The notes beneath the pieces are model-generated. The model saw nothing but the letters and a program-made list of their open reading frames with translations. It had not been told where the DNA came from and did not search any database. A stretch of 19,257 nucleotides of DNA, taken from Gammaproteobacteria bacterium. GTDB taxonomy: Bacteria; Pseudomonadota; Gammaproteobacteria; Eutrophobiales; Eutrophobiaceae. Positions 1-6,813 of the stretch are shown piece by piece (position 1 is the stretch's first letter; each line of letters opens with the position of its first letter). The stretch is taken from contig JAENIZ010000045.1 in NCBI GenBank assembly GCA_016844485.1, positions 1-19,257 of the forward strand, read 5' to 3'. A program made the position numbers and the translations under genes.

Positions 1-559
1 TCCAGCTTGAACCAGATTTCCCCGTTTAATTCTGATAAATGTATGATGCCTTTTTGTACCACAGCGCGTTGCATGAAACTGCCATTTGTTATCAATACCG
101 GTTTGATATTGCCAGGCAATTCCAGTTCATCAGTAATATGGCCGATCAGTTCGATAACCCGATCAAACATATTAGTACTGGTTGGTTCACCATTGCCTGA
201 AATGGCAATGTCCCGGATGCTGCGGTGTTCAGGGCGTATGTTAAAACGTGAATAAAATGTTCCTCGCAGGACGTCAATCAAAAGATAACGCAATTCTTGT
301 TCTAAAAGATCCAGATCAACAGAGGGCGCACTGCCACGTTGAAGACCGGGTACTTGGCAGTAGATACAGCGCCAGTTGCAGGCATTATTGGTATTCAGGT
401 TGATACCGATGGAAAGACCGCCGGCCCGGCGGGAGATTACCGGATAAACGTAATTCAGTCCGAATCTATCTCGCGGGTGATCTGTAATTGTAAGCGTCTG
501 AATATTGATATTAAGACCTTTTTGTTGCCTGTGGACGGCCGGATAAATAATGAAATCAT
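1..559 (-). CDS. Radical SAM protein, C-terminal part outside the window
   Basis: Reading the minus strand from about 512 to 1 gives an open frame with no stop. It contains YVYPVISRRAGG, GINLNTNNACNWRCIYCQVPG and later ISGNGEPTSTNMF. The CxxxCxxC motif (CNWRCIYC) binds the 4Fe-4S cluster that cleaves S-adenosylmethionine, and GNGEPT is the typical GGE-like SAM-binding segment. The specific reaction is unknown. It follows nrdJb by about 25 bp, so it is probably the third gene of the nrdJ operon and might serve anaerobic metabolism; that role is inference. The start is odd. In the conserved frame there is no ATG, GTG or TTG after the nrdJb stop (585-587). The only nearby ATG (557-559) is in another frame and would join the conserved frame only if one more base were present, for example in the five-A run at 519-523. 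The given start assumes that ATG. Family assignment is sure; the start is not. Confidence 0.8.
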
Positions 560-584
560 ATGTATCTGAGTGGATATTGTTGTG

Positions 585-1286
585 TTAACTGCATTTTGAT
601 TCCCCGCAATTAAGGCAGGTCAGACAATTATCCATGAGTATTACGGATTTAGTGAGGCATTTTTTACAAAGCGTGGCGCCTTCCGGGAATTCGTCCGCTT
701 TTGTGTCTTTAGAATCTGCATGTGTGTTCTGGTACTCTGCACGTTTTTCATGAATGAATTTCTTCTGATGTTCATCAAGCCGGTCATTTTTTAACAAACC
801 AATCATTCGGAGATGACTTTCAAGCACATCGCCAATCTCGGCCACCAGTGATGGCATGAATTTCCCCCCTTTTTTAAAGTAGCCGCCATGCGGATCAAAC
901 ACGGAACGGAGTTCTTCAACGAGAAATATCACGTCTCCGCCTTTCCTGAAAACGGCGGATATGATCCTGGTCAAAGCGACAATCCATTGGAAATGATCCA
1001 TGTTTTTCGAATTAATAAATAATTCAAATGGGCGCCGCAATTCATATGTTGTTCCTGGATTTAAAATAATGTCATTGATGGTCACGTATAACGCATGCTC
1101 TGAAAGGGGCGTCTTAATCTTATACGTTGTGCCATGTAACATCTGTGGCCGTTCAAGTTTTTCATGCATCTGCACGACATTGTCAGAAACGCCGGCAACA
1201 TCCCGAGTGTCGCTTGAAATGGGTTGTTCGTCAGTAACTTTGCTTATTCTGCAATCGACTATTTTTCTGTCAATCTTGATTACCAT
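585..1286 (-). CDS. nrdJb: NrdJb, small subunit-like partner of split class II ribonucleotide reductase
   Basis: A 233-residue protein that resembles the C-terminal part of B12-dependent ribonucleotide reductase, encoded separately as in Pseudomonas aeruginosa. Conserved blocks include LHGTTYKIKTP, FELFINSKNMDHFQWIVALT, RKGGDVIFLVEELRSVFDPHGG and FMPSLVAEIGDVLESHL. The C-terminus has a cysteine-rich tail (CKKC, then CLTCLNCGESKC) like the TSCPD zinc or redox tail of class II enzymes, which passes electrons to the active site. It lies three bases plus a short leader behind nrdJa and must be co-transcribed. The open frame extends to a TTG at 1301, but the ATG at 1286 has a GAGGA ribosome site about 8 bases upstream and is preferred. 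The stop at 585 is followed directly by the radical SAM gene. Identification is strong from family knowledge; the split arrangement is seen directly. Confidence 0.9.
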   Translation of the reverse strand: MVIKIDRKIVDCRISKVTDEQPISSDTRDVAGVSDNVVQMHEKLERPQMLHGTTYKIKTPLSEHALYVTINDIILNPGTTYELRRPFELFINSKNMDHFQWIVALTRIISAVFRKGGDVIFLVEELRSVFDPHGGYFKKGGKFMPSLVAEIGDVLESHLRMIGLLKNDRLDEHQKKFIHEKRAEYQNTHADSKDTKADEFPEGATLCKKCLTKSVILMDNCLTCLNCGESKCS

Positions 1287-1304
1287 TTGTATATTCCTCA
1301 ATAC

Positions 1305-3455
1305 TCAATATCTGCCGTAATAGCCTTCTTTTAATGCATCGTAAAGATTTGCCGCGGTGTGCTGTTCTCCATCATACTCAATGATGTCATTCCCTCTGGC
1401 CGTAATAATTTCACCGTTATCCAGGGTAAATTGGTACAGTGTATTTTCAAGATTTTGTTCCTTTACGAGCACGCCCTGAAATACTTCCGGATTGAAACGA
1501 AACGTTGTGCAGCCCTTTAATCCTTTCTCATAGGCATACAGATAGATGTTTTTGAACTTATCAAAAGGAAAATCCGTAGGCACATTAGCAGTCTTGGAAA
1601 TCGAAGAGTCTATCCACTTTTGTGCGGCTGCCTGAATATCAACGTGCTGCTCCGGGGTGATGTCATCTGCAGTGTTAAAGTATTCCGGTAACCGCTCATC
1701 AGGATTGCTTGAATCCGGAGATGCCTTTGGATTGATTAAAGTGCGATAGGCCAGCAATTCGAATGAATACACATCCATTTTTTCCTTGGTCTTTTTTCCT
1801 TCCCGGATAACATTCCTGGAATAGCGGTGTGAAAAAGTCGGTTCAATGCCATTACTCACGTTATTCCCCAGGGACAGTGCTATCGTTCCTGTGGGCGCAA
1901 TAGAGCTGTGATGCGTAAAGCGGGCGCCAGTCTTTGCCAAATCATCAATAAGCTCAGGTGCGATCACTGCAATACGCTGCATGTAGCGGCTATAACGTGT
2001 GTGCAGGACTTTTCCTTTAACTATATCGCCTTCTTTATAACCGTCTTTTTGCATTTCCGGCCGTTGCTGCAACATTTCCGCGGTAACTGTAAAAGTTTCC
2101 TCCATGATGGGTGCAGGTCCTTTTTCCATGGCGAGTTCCAGCCCTGTTCTCCAGCCCGTCAATACAAGCTCCCTGCAGATATTTTCGGTGAACATAAGTG
2201 ATTCAGCGCTGCCGTACTTGATGCACAGCATGGTCAGGGCCGAACCCAGACCAAGGAAACCCATCCCATGCCGCCGTTTTCTTGTTATTTCATTGCGCTG
2301 TTTATCAAGCGGTAATCCACTGATATCAACAACATTGTCCAGCATCCGGGTAAAGATACTGACAACGCGGCGAAAAGTATCCCAATCAAAAGCGACATTT
2401 TCCGTGAATGGGTTAAGAATAAACTCAGTCAGATTGATTGAACCAAGCAGACAAGCGCCGTAAGGCGGTAAAGGTTGTTCACCACAGGGATTCGTCGCGC
2501 GGATTTTTTCACAGAACCAGTTATTATTGAGTTCATTGACCCTGTCAATCAGGATGAATCCGGGCTCTCCGTACTCATACGTAGCTGACATGATTTCATT
2601 CCATAATGCCCTGGCGGAGACAGTTTTATAAATCCTGCATGCAACTTCTCCCTTTTCATTCCTTATGTAATTATCATGGACAGGCCAGTTACGCCAGACA
2701 CCCGTATCAGGGTCAGTCAGATCGTACGCATTCGCTTTTAAATCCTGTTCGGTAATCGGGTAAGCCAGTTGCCATGGCTTATCTTCCTTAACTGCCTGGA
2801 TAAAGGGCTCCGTGATCAACAGAGAGAGATTAAATTGACGCAGACGGCCGGGTTCGCGTTTGGCCTGAATAAATTCAAGAACATCAGGATGGCTGATATC
2901 AAATGTCGCCATCTGCGCACCACGGCGGCCACCTGCAGATGATACTGTAAAACACATCCTGTCATAGATGTCCATGAACGAAAGCGGCCCTGAGGTATGG
3001 GCCCCGGCCCCGCAAACGTATGCACCTTTCGGACGCAGGGTTGAAAATTCATAACCGATACCGCAACCACATTTAAGCGTCAATCCTGCTTCATGTAATT
3101 TCCCGAGGATGTCATCCATGGAATCGTGAATGGTTCCGGAGACAGTACAATTAATGGTGGAAGTCGCAGGTTTATAATCTCCCGCACCGGCATTTGAGAT
3201 GATACGGCCTGCAGGTATAGCACCATGCTGTAAGGCCCACAGAAATCCCTTATACCAGTAATCGCGTTTTTCCTTTGACTGCTCGATATCCGCCAGCGTA
3301 CGTGCGACTCGCCGGAGGGTATCATCAATGGATTGATCAAGAGGGTTACCATCATTGTTTTTGAGACGGTATTTCTGATCCCAGATATCCAGGGAAGTGG
3401 ATTGCAGAGGAATCTCAACTGGTGTCTGCCGGGTATCGAAATCTGCAATTTTCAA
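1305..3455 (-). CDS. nrdJa: NrdJa, catalytic subunit of adenosylcobalamin-dependent ribonucleotide reductase
   Basis: A 716-residue class II ribonucleoside-diphosphate reductase. It makes deoxynucleotides using a radical from adenosylcobalamin, so it does not need oxygen. Visible landmarks are C103 (INCTV) and C335 (YGACLLGS), the likely redox pair, and the active-site set N322, C324 and E326 in NPCGEQPLPPYG. SSAGGRRGAQMATF, the FTHHSSIAPTGTIAL block and EKGLKGCTTFRFNPE near the C-terminus are also typical. The start is TTG at 3455, with an AAAAAGG ribosome site about 9 bases upstream; no ATG lies before the conserved region, so TTG is favoured. The three bases between its stop and the extended nrdJb frame point to tight coupling. 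An FNR-type palindrome lies about 100 bp upstream, which suggests induction at low oxygen. The C-terminal redox tail is missing here because NrdJb supplies it. Confidence 0.95.
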   Translation of the reverse strand: MKIADFDTRQTPVEIPLQSTSLDIWDQKYRLKNNDGNPLDQSIDDTLRRVARTLADIEQSKEKRDYWYKGFLWALQHGAIPAGRIISNAGAGDYKPATSTINCTVSGTIHDSMDDILGKLHEAGLTLKCGCGIGYEFSTLRPKGAYVCGAGAHTSGPLSFMDIYDRMCFTVSSAGGRRGAQMATFDISHPDVLEFIQAKREPGRLRQFNLSLLITEPFIQAVKEDKPWQLAYPITEQDLKANAYDLTDPDTGVWRNWPVHDNYIRNEKGEVACRIYKTVSARALWNEIMSATYEYGEPGFILIDRVNELNNNWFCEKIRATNPCGEQPLPPYGACLLGSINLTEFILNPFTENVAFDWDTFRRVVSIFTRMLDNVVDISGLPLDKQRNEITRKRRHGMGFLGLGSALTMLCIKYGSAESLMFTENICRELVLTGWRTGLELAMEKGPAPIMEETFTVTAEMLQQRPEMQKDGYKEGDIVKGKVLHTRYSRYMQRIAVIAPELIDDLAKTGARFTHHSSIAPTGTIALSLGNNVSNGIEPTFSHRYSRNVIREGKKTKEKMDVYSFELLAYRTLINPKASPDSSNPDERLPEYFNTADDITPEQHVDIQAAAQKWIDSSISKTANVPTDFPFDKFKNIYLYAYEKGLKGCTTFRFNPEVFQGVLVKEQNLENTLYQFTLDNGEIITARGNDIIEYDGEQHTAANLYDALKEGYYGRY

Positions 3456-3552
3456 TCTGGGGTACCTTTTTTAATTGATATAATTAACTGCATATTATAT
3501 CCATATAGTTACCTGCCAATATTGTTACACCCTGAAGCTAATTATAGTTGAC

Positions 3553-3566
3553 TTGATCCAGATCAA
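3553..3566 (-). promoter_or_regulatory. FNR/ANR-type binding site upstream of nrdJa
   Basis: TTGATCCAGATCAA matches the consensus TTGATnnnnATCAA at all ten fixed positions. The centre is about 104 bp upstream of the nrdJa start. Using the usual FNR class II spacing (centre near -41.5), the start of transcription would fall near 3518 on the minus strand, with TGTAAC as a weak -10 box at 3524-3529. The promoter placement is inference; the palindrome is seen. The only gene downstream at short range is nrdJa. Confidence 0.75.
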
Positions 3567-3760
3567 TTTTTTTTAATTTATCTATGAATTCATTTTCTTC
3601 TTAATTTGAGAGGGCGTTAGATGAATTCCTTTGCGCTTATTAAATTAAGGTACATAACGGATGGGCTATATCAATAACCTATTTGATTTAAATGGTTGGG
3701 GGATTAGGAATTATCAACTACTTTCTTCGCTTCGCTATACTGCTCCGCTTAAAAGTCCAG

Positions 3761-3893
3761 GGTATGTCGTCCCGACATACCCGCTCACCGGAATAAACAT
3801 TCACTGGATGTTTATTTTTCTCCGGTTCGCCCCTGTAGTTGACCCTTCGGGCTCCCGCTTTAGCGGGATTCAAAATCGCCCCCGGCGATTTTG
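3761..3893. repeat. Cluster of four palindromes between nrdJa and tRNA-Gln
   Basis: Four perfect or near-perfect hairpins follow one another. They are 3761-3781 (arms GGTATGTCG, loop TCC), 3787-3826 (arms ACCGGA and, inside, AATAAACAT with a 7-base loop), 3853-3868 (TCCCGCT with loop TT) and 3871-3893 (arms CAAAATCGCC, loop CCC). The 3721-3736 flank has the short direct repeat CTTCGCTTCG. The stretch from 3567 to 3760 is AT-rich and shows no gene or other structure. The cluster resembles a composite intergenic repeat; open frames here on either strand look like by-products of the palindromes. Confidence 0.6.
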
Positions 3894-3932
3894 TTGAACG
3901 AAGATTCAAATCCAAAATTCCCCACAATCCTG

Positions 3933-3970
3933 ATAACAAAAATGAGGTTTTCTTAACCTCATTTTGTTAT
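3933..3970 (-). terminator. Hairpin terminator after tRNA-Gln
   Basis: Long stem: ATAACAAAAATGAGGTT pairs with AACCTCATTTTGTTAT (one bulged A) around a 5-base loop. It begins two bases after the encoded CCA of the tRNA. On the minus strand the 3' arm ends in a T-rich ATTTTTGTTAT. It probably ends the rplM-rpsI-tRNA transcript and supplies a processing site. The symmetrical sequence could also work on the other strand. Confidence 0.7.
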
Positions 3971-3971
3971 A

Positions 3972-4045
3972 TGGCTGGGGGACTAGGACTCGAACCTAGA
4001 CTAGCGGAGTCAGAGTCCGCTGTCCTACCATTAGACGATCCCCCA
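3972..4045 (-). tRNA. tRNA-Gln, anticodon CUG
   Basis: A full cloverleaf can be drawn on the minus strand. The acceptor TGGGGGA pairs with TCCCCCA, followed by discriminator G and an encoded CCA (3972-3974). The anticodon stem GCGGA/TCCGC encloses the loop CTCTGAC, so the anticodon is CTG and reads CAG. The T arm has GGTTCGAGTCC. The 5' end is only 18 bp after the rpsI stop codon with no clear promoter between, so it is probably cut from the ribosomal protein mRNA. A stem-loop terminator follows at once. Confidence 0.96.
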
Positions 4046-4063
4046 GTAGGGGAATACTTCTAA

Positions 4064-4456
4064 TTAACGCTTTGAATACTGAGGACGTTTACGCGCCTTG
4101 TGCAGGCCGACTTTCTTGCGTTCGACCTCACGGGCATCGCGGGTAACGAAACCGGCCTGGCGCAGTGGTTTACGCAGACTTCCATCATATTCAATTAAGG
4201 CCCGGGTAATGCCATGCCGGATAGCGCCCGCCTGTCCTGATATACCACCACCGGTTACCGTAATGTTGATATCAAACTGGTTCAGCATGTCTACTGTTTC
4301 CAGTGGTTGACGGACGATCATACGGCCTGTTTCACGGCCAAAATAGGTATCAAGGCTGCGGTTATTTATGGTGATGCTACCACTGCCGCGTTTTAAAAAG
4401 ACGCGCGCGGAAGAACTCTTGCGACGACCGGTGCTATAGTAAGTTTGCTCTGCCAT
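4064..4456 (-). CDS. rpsI: 30S ribosomal protein S9
   Basis: A 130-residue protein with YYSTGRRKSSSARVFL at the start, VTGGGISGQAGAIRHGITRAL in the middle and the basic tail KKVGLHKARKRPQYSKR. The tail reaches into the decoding centre and contacts P-site tRNA. Length and sequence are standard for the family. It begins three bases after the rplM stop, so the two genes are translationally linked as in other proteobacteria. Transcription comes from the rplM promoter. The tRNA-Gln gene lies 18 bp downstream. Confidence 0.98.
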   Translation of the reverse strand: MAEQTYYSTGRRKSSSARVFLKRGSGSITINNRSLDTYFGRETGRMIVRQPLETVDMLNQFDINITVTGGGISGQAGAIRHGITRALIEYDGSLRKPLRQAGFVTRDAREVERKKVGLHKARKRPQYSKR

Positions 4457-4459
4457 GTT

Positions 4460-4888
4460 CTAGATTTCCAATGTCCTGGGTTGCTGGGCGGAATGGTTAT
4501 GTTTAGCGCCAGAATAGACTTTTAATTTCCGGAACATCGCACGCCCCAATGGGCCCTTGGGCAGCATCCCTTTCACGGCCTTTTCAATGACCTGTTCCGG
4601 CTTTTTCTCGATGAGTTTTTCGAAGTTGATGGATTTGATGCCGCCGGGATATCCCGAATGGCTATGGTATATTTTATCTTTTGCTTTATTGCCTGTGACC
4701 CTGACCAGTTTGGCGTTAATGACCACGATATAATCGCCTGTATCCAGATGCGGAGAATATTCGGGTTTATGTTTGCCGCGCAGGCGCCTGGCAATCTCGG
4801 TTGCAAGTCTGCCGAGTGTCTTGCCGCTGGCATCGACGATATACCAGTCACGCCGGATATTCCCCGGTCTTGTAATATAGGTTTTCAT
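4460..4888 (-). CDS. rplM: 50S ribosomal protein L13
   Basis: A 142-residue protein starting MKTYITRPGNIRRDWYIVDA, with GKTLGRLATEIARRLRGKHKPEYSPH and the C-terminal block AVKGMLPKGPLGRAMFRKLKVY, all typical of L13, an early-assembly protein of the large subunit. It is the first gene of the rplM-rpsI operon and is divergent from coq7. A good sigma70 promoter lies 40-70 bp upstream. In Escherichia coli, L13 represses its own leader; I do not see a clear equivalent hairpin here. The leader has no strong Shine-Dalgarno site. Confidence 0.98.
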   Translation of the reverse strand: MKTYITRPGNIRRDWYIVDASGKTLGRLATEIARRLRGKHKPEYSPHLDTGDYIVVINAKLVRVTGNKAKDKIYHSHSGYPGGIKSINFEKLIEKKPEQVIEKAVKGMLPKGPLGRAMFRKLKVYSGAKHNHSAQQPRTLEI

Positions 4889-4929
4889 ATCAATATTTAT
4901 GGAATTCTGGCCGTCAAAAAGAGGTGGGA

Positions 4930-4958
4930 ATGGTACGGATAGACCTCCTGACTGTCAA
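4930..4958 (-). promoter_or_regulatory. Sigma70 promoter for rplM-rpsI-tRNA-Gln
   Basis: On the minus strand, TTGACA (4953-4958) is followed by 17 bases and TACCAT (4930-4935). Transcription would start near 4923, leaving a leader of about 35 bases. A 15-bp palindrome, TTACGGTTTCCGTAA (4962-4976), lies just upstream of the -35 box, between rplM and the divergent coq7, and may be an operator; that is a guess. Confidence 0.65.
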
Positions 4959-5055
4959 TAATTACGGTTTCCGTAAGGTCATAATATTGCTGGAACATTA
5001 CACCAAGGGCATGAATATTGTACCCTTGTACTGAATTTATCTGGTGCATACCACC

Positions 5056-5700
5056 ATGGCAGAACGTAATTACGGGGTAATTGATCAGTTCATCATGCAA
5101 TTTGATCGGCACCTGAACGCCTTATTCAGCCGGCAGCAGGGGGCGCTACGGCCCACACCCGCCGATAACGTGGAAGAAGTTACGCTGGATGAGTCTGAGC
5201 GCCGTTGCTCAGAGGGTCTGATGCGTGTTAATCATGCCGGTGAGGTTTCGGCGCAGGCCCTCTATCAAGGGCAGGCCATCACATCCCGGGATCCCGATGT
5301 GCGGGCAACCATGCAACGTTCCATCGCGGAAGAGGTTGATCATCTGGATTGGTGTGAACGCCGGCTTTGTGAATTGAGCGGACATACCAGTTATCTGAAT
5401 CCGGTATGGTATCTGGGCTCACTCACTATCGGTACACTGGCCGGGCTGGCAGGTGATAAATGGAGTCTGGGTTTTGTGGCTGAGACCGAGAGGCAGGTAG
5501 TGGAACACCTGCAGGGCCATCTCAAACGCCTGCCGGTTCAGGATATGAAAAGTCGCGCGATCGTCCAACAAATGGCAATAGATGAGGCCCGGCATGGCAC
5601 GATCGCACAGGCAGCGGGCGGGGTTGAATTGCCAGTATTTATCAAGACTATTATGCGGCTCTCTTCAAAAGTGATGACATCAACCGCCTATTGGGTTTAA
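5056..5700 (+). CDS. coq7: 2-polyprenyl-3-methyl-6-methoxy-1,4-benzoquinone monooxygenase (Coq7 family)
   Basis: A 214-residue di-iron hydroxylase for the late ring hydroxylation in ubiquinone synthesis. Ligand motifs are seen in order: E63 in NHAGEVSAQALYQGQA, E93 and H96 in EEVDHLDWCERR, E145 in VAETERQVVEHL, and E177 and H180 in DEARHG. The length matches the bacterial Coq7 group. An in-frame GTG at 5044 is possible, but the ATG at 5056 (MAERNYGVIDQF) fits the family start better. The enzyme needs oxygen and sits on the inner face of the membrane. It is divergent from rplM, and no terminator is clear after its stop. Presence of Coq7 rather than UbiF is common in some gamma- and betaproteobacteria. 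Confidence 0.93.
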   Translation: MAERNYGVIDQFIMQFDRHLNALFSRQQGALRPTPADNVEEVTLDESERRCSEGLMRVNHAGEVSAQALYQGQAITSRDPDVRATMQRSIAEEVDHLDWCERRLCELSGHTSYLNPVWYLGSLTIGTLAGLAGDKWSLGFVAETERQVVEHLQGHLKRLPVQDMKSRAIVQQMAIDEARHGTIAQAAGGVELPVFIKTIMRLSSKVMTSTAYWV

Positions 5701-5757
5701 TCAGTGATTTGTGATGAAGTGCAGGCCGCTCCATCGCTTCCTGCGAGCGCGGCATTA

Positions 5758-6040
5758 GCACATCCATGTGCGTCAGATGCGAGAGGTACGAATGTCGCAC
5801 GAATGTCGCAGGGACAGGACGACCCACAAGGATGTGTTAGTGCCGCGGAAAGCATGGATGCTGAGAGCGGCTACCAATGAGCGACTGCACCACGCCAAGG
5901 CGTGGCCGCGGGGTCACGACTACAAGGCAAGGATTGTTCCCTACAATCCTTTTGCATTTCCTCCATCCATGGAGGTCAGATGCAGGAGGTACGACTCCAG
6001 GGAAGGAGGAGTTAGAGTCGCGTCGGGAACAGCGACCGAG
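5758..6040 (+). repeat. Structured repeat region with covarying hairpins
   Basis: This gene-free stretch after coq7 is packed with hairpins. Two units share the order stem-loop, then a 20-base tag. The first is GCACATCCATGTGC (5758-5771) followed by GTCAGATGCGAGAGGTACGA (5772-5791). The second is CCTCCATCCATGGAGG followed, overlapping slightly, by GTCAGATGCAGGAGGTACGA (5975-5994). Only two bases differ between the tags, while the stems differ and still pair. CACGCCAAGGCGTG and AAGGATTGT/ACAATCCTT hairpins lie between the units. A third hairpin (GTCGC at 6017-6021 with GCGAC at 6032-6036) has a counterpart near 10018. No protein-like open frame is convincing here. Confidence 0.65.
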
Positions 6041-6096
6041 CAGGATGTAGGTAAGGAGCGTGAGCAGGAGCGGAAGCTTTGTCGAGCGGCGAGTAA

Positions 6097-6139
6097 TTAG
6101 TGATTAGTTGGTCACCCGTCACCAGTTACTAATCACCAA
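6097..6139. repeat. Imperfect inverted repeat before the hsp20 promoter
   Basis: TTAGTGATTAGTTGGTCA pairs imperfectly with TCACCAGTTACTAATCACCAA around a very short loop. The 12-mer GATTAGTAACTG (minus strand, 6123-6134) recurs on the plus strand at 14607-14618 in another inverted repeat. It lies 12 bp upstream of the sigma32 -35 box and could end transcription from coq7, though it has no T run. Confidence 0.5.
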
Positions 6140-6151
6140 TAGAACACCTCC

Positions 6152-6179
6152 CTTGAAAAAGGGTAATCCGCCCCCATCT
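6152..6179 (+). promoter_or_regulatory. Sigma32 heat-shock promoter of the hsp20 gene
   Basis: CTTGAAA (6152-6158), 13 bases, then CCCCATCT (6172-6179) is a complete match to the sigma32 consensus CTTGAAA-N11-16-CCCCATnT. Transcription should start near 6186, giving a leader of about 35 bases that ends in a strong AGGAGGT ribosome site 5-6 bases before the ATG. Confidence 0.92.
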
Positions 6180-6221
6180 AGCTGATAAGAGCGAAACTAT
6201 ACTGAATATAGGAGGTGTATT

Positions 6222-6677
6222 ATGTCATTAATTCGTTATGAACCGTGGAACCTGTTTGACAGATTTCAGGACGAACTAAATCGTTTGGGTCTGGCCGACT
6301 ATATCGGTAAAAATGCAGTTGAAGGTGACAATTCCAATATTGTGACGAGTCACTGGCGGCCGGCGGTAGATATCAGAGAGGAAGAGAATCGTTTTGTAAT
6401 CCTGGCTGATCTGCCGGGTGTCGACCCCAAGGATATCGATATCACTATGGAACAGGGTGTCCTCTCAATCAAGGGCGAACGCGTCAGCGACAAGGAAGAA
6501 TCACACGAAGGATACAAACGGGTAGAACGGGTGCGCGGTACATTTTACCGCCGCTTCAGTCTGCCTGACAGCGCAGATGCTGAGCGCATTGAAGCGAAAG
6601 GCAAGGATGGCGTACTCGAAATCGTACTGCCAAAATTGGAAAAGGAACAAGCACGCAGGATCTCTGTCAAAAGTTAA
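6222..6677 (+). CDS. Small heat-shock protein, Hsp20/alpha-crystallin family
   Basis: A 151-residue cytoplasmic holdase chaperone that binds unfolding proteins and keeps them soluble for refolding. It has a variable N-terminal arm (about 1-44), an alpha-crystallin domain (about 45-143) from WRPAVDIREEENRFVILADLPGVDPKDIDI to the KDGVLEIVLPK signature, and a C-terminal tail with the I-x-V anchor (RRISVKS) that joins subunits into oligomers. The start is fixed by the strong AGGAGGT site. It is a single-gene unit: a perfect sigma32 promoter upstream and a strong terminator downstream. Next to a DegQ-type protease gene it forms a protein quality-control neighbourhood, though they are separately transcribed. 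Confidence 0.96.
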   Translation: MSLIRYEPWNLFDRFQDELNRLGLADYIGKNAVEGDNSNIVTSHWRPAVDIREEENRFVILADLPGVDPKDIDITMEQGVLSIKGERVSDKEESHEGYKRVERVRGTFYRRFSLPDSADAERIEAKGKDGVLEIVLPKLEKEQARRISVKS

Positions 6678-6692
6678 CGGGTATAATAATTA

Positions 6693-6720
6693 AAAGGCGG
6701 GATTTATCCCGCCTTTTTTA
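6693..6720 (+). terminator. Rho-independent terminator after hsp20
   Basis: AAAGGCGGGAT TTA TCCCGCCTTTTTT: a GC-rich stem of GGCGGGAT-like arms with a short loop and a run of six T. It isolates hsp20 from the downstream protease gene. Confidence 0.93.
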
Positions 6721-6741
6721 TTTAAAAAATCCTTTCATTAT

Positions 6742-6769
6742 GAACTTTTCAAATAATGTACCCCCTAAG
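6742..6769 (+). promoter_or_regulatory. Possible sigmaE-type promoter for the DegQ-type protease
   Basis: GAACTT (6742-6747) is followed after 16 bases by CCTAAG (6764-6769), resembling the sigmaE pattern GAACTT-N16-TCTGA/TCTAA with a poor -10 box. Envelope-stress control would suit a periplasmic protease, but the match is partial. Confidence 0.35.
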
Positions 6770-6813
6770 TTTTTTACAAGATTATCAATGAATAACTAAA
6801 TCAAGGATTAATT

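Noticed and set aside
498..1286. Read-through fusion of NrdJb with the radical SAM protein
   Set aside because: The two are in the same frame across the TAA stop, but both domains are normally separate proteins and nothing suggests TAA recoding.
3661..3939. Open frames on both strands between nrdJa and tRNA-Gln
   Set aside because: Both coincide with the palindrome cluster and appear to be by-products of self-complementary DNA.
4897..5112. 71-codon minus-strand frame between rplM and coq7
   Set aside because: It overlaps coq7 and the rplM promoter and has no family resemblance.
5758..6040. CRISPR array
   Set aside because: Repeats are too few and unevenly spaced, differ in their stems, and no cas gene is present.
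5768..6100. 110-codon open frame on the plus strand after coq7
   Set aside because: It is made of the hairpin repeats, is rich in Arg and has no ribosome site or protein-like pattern.
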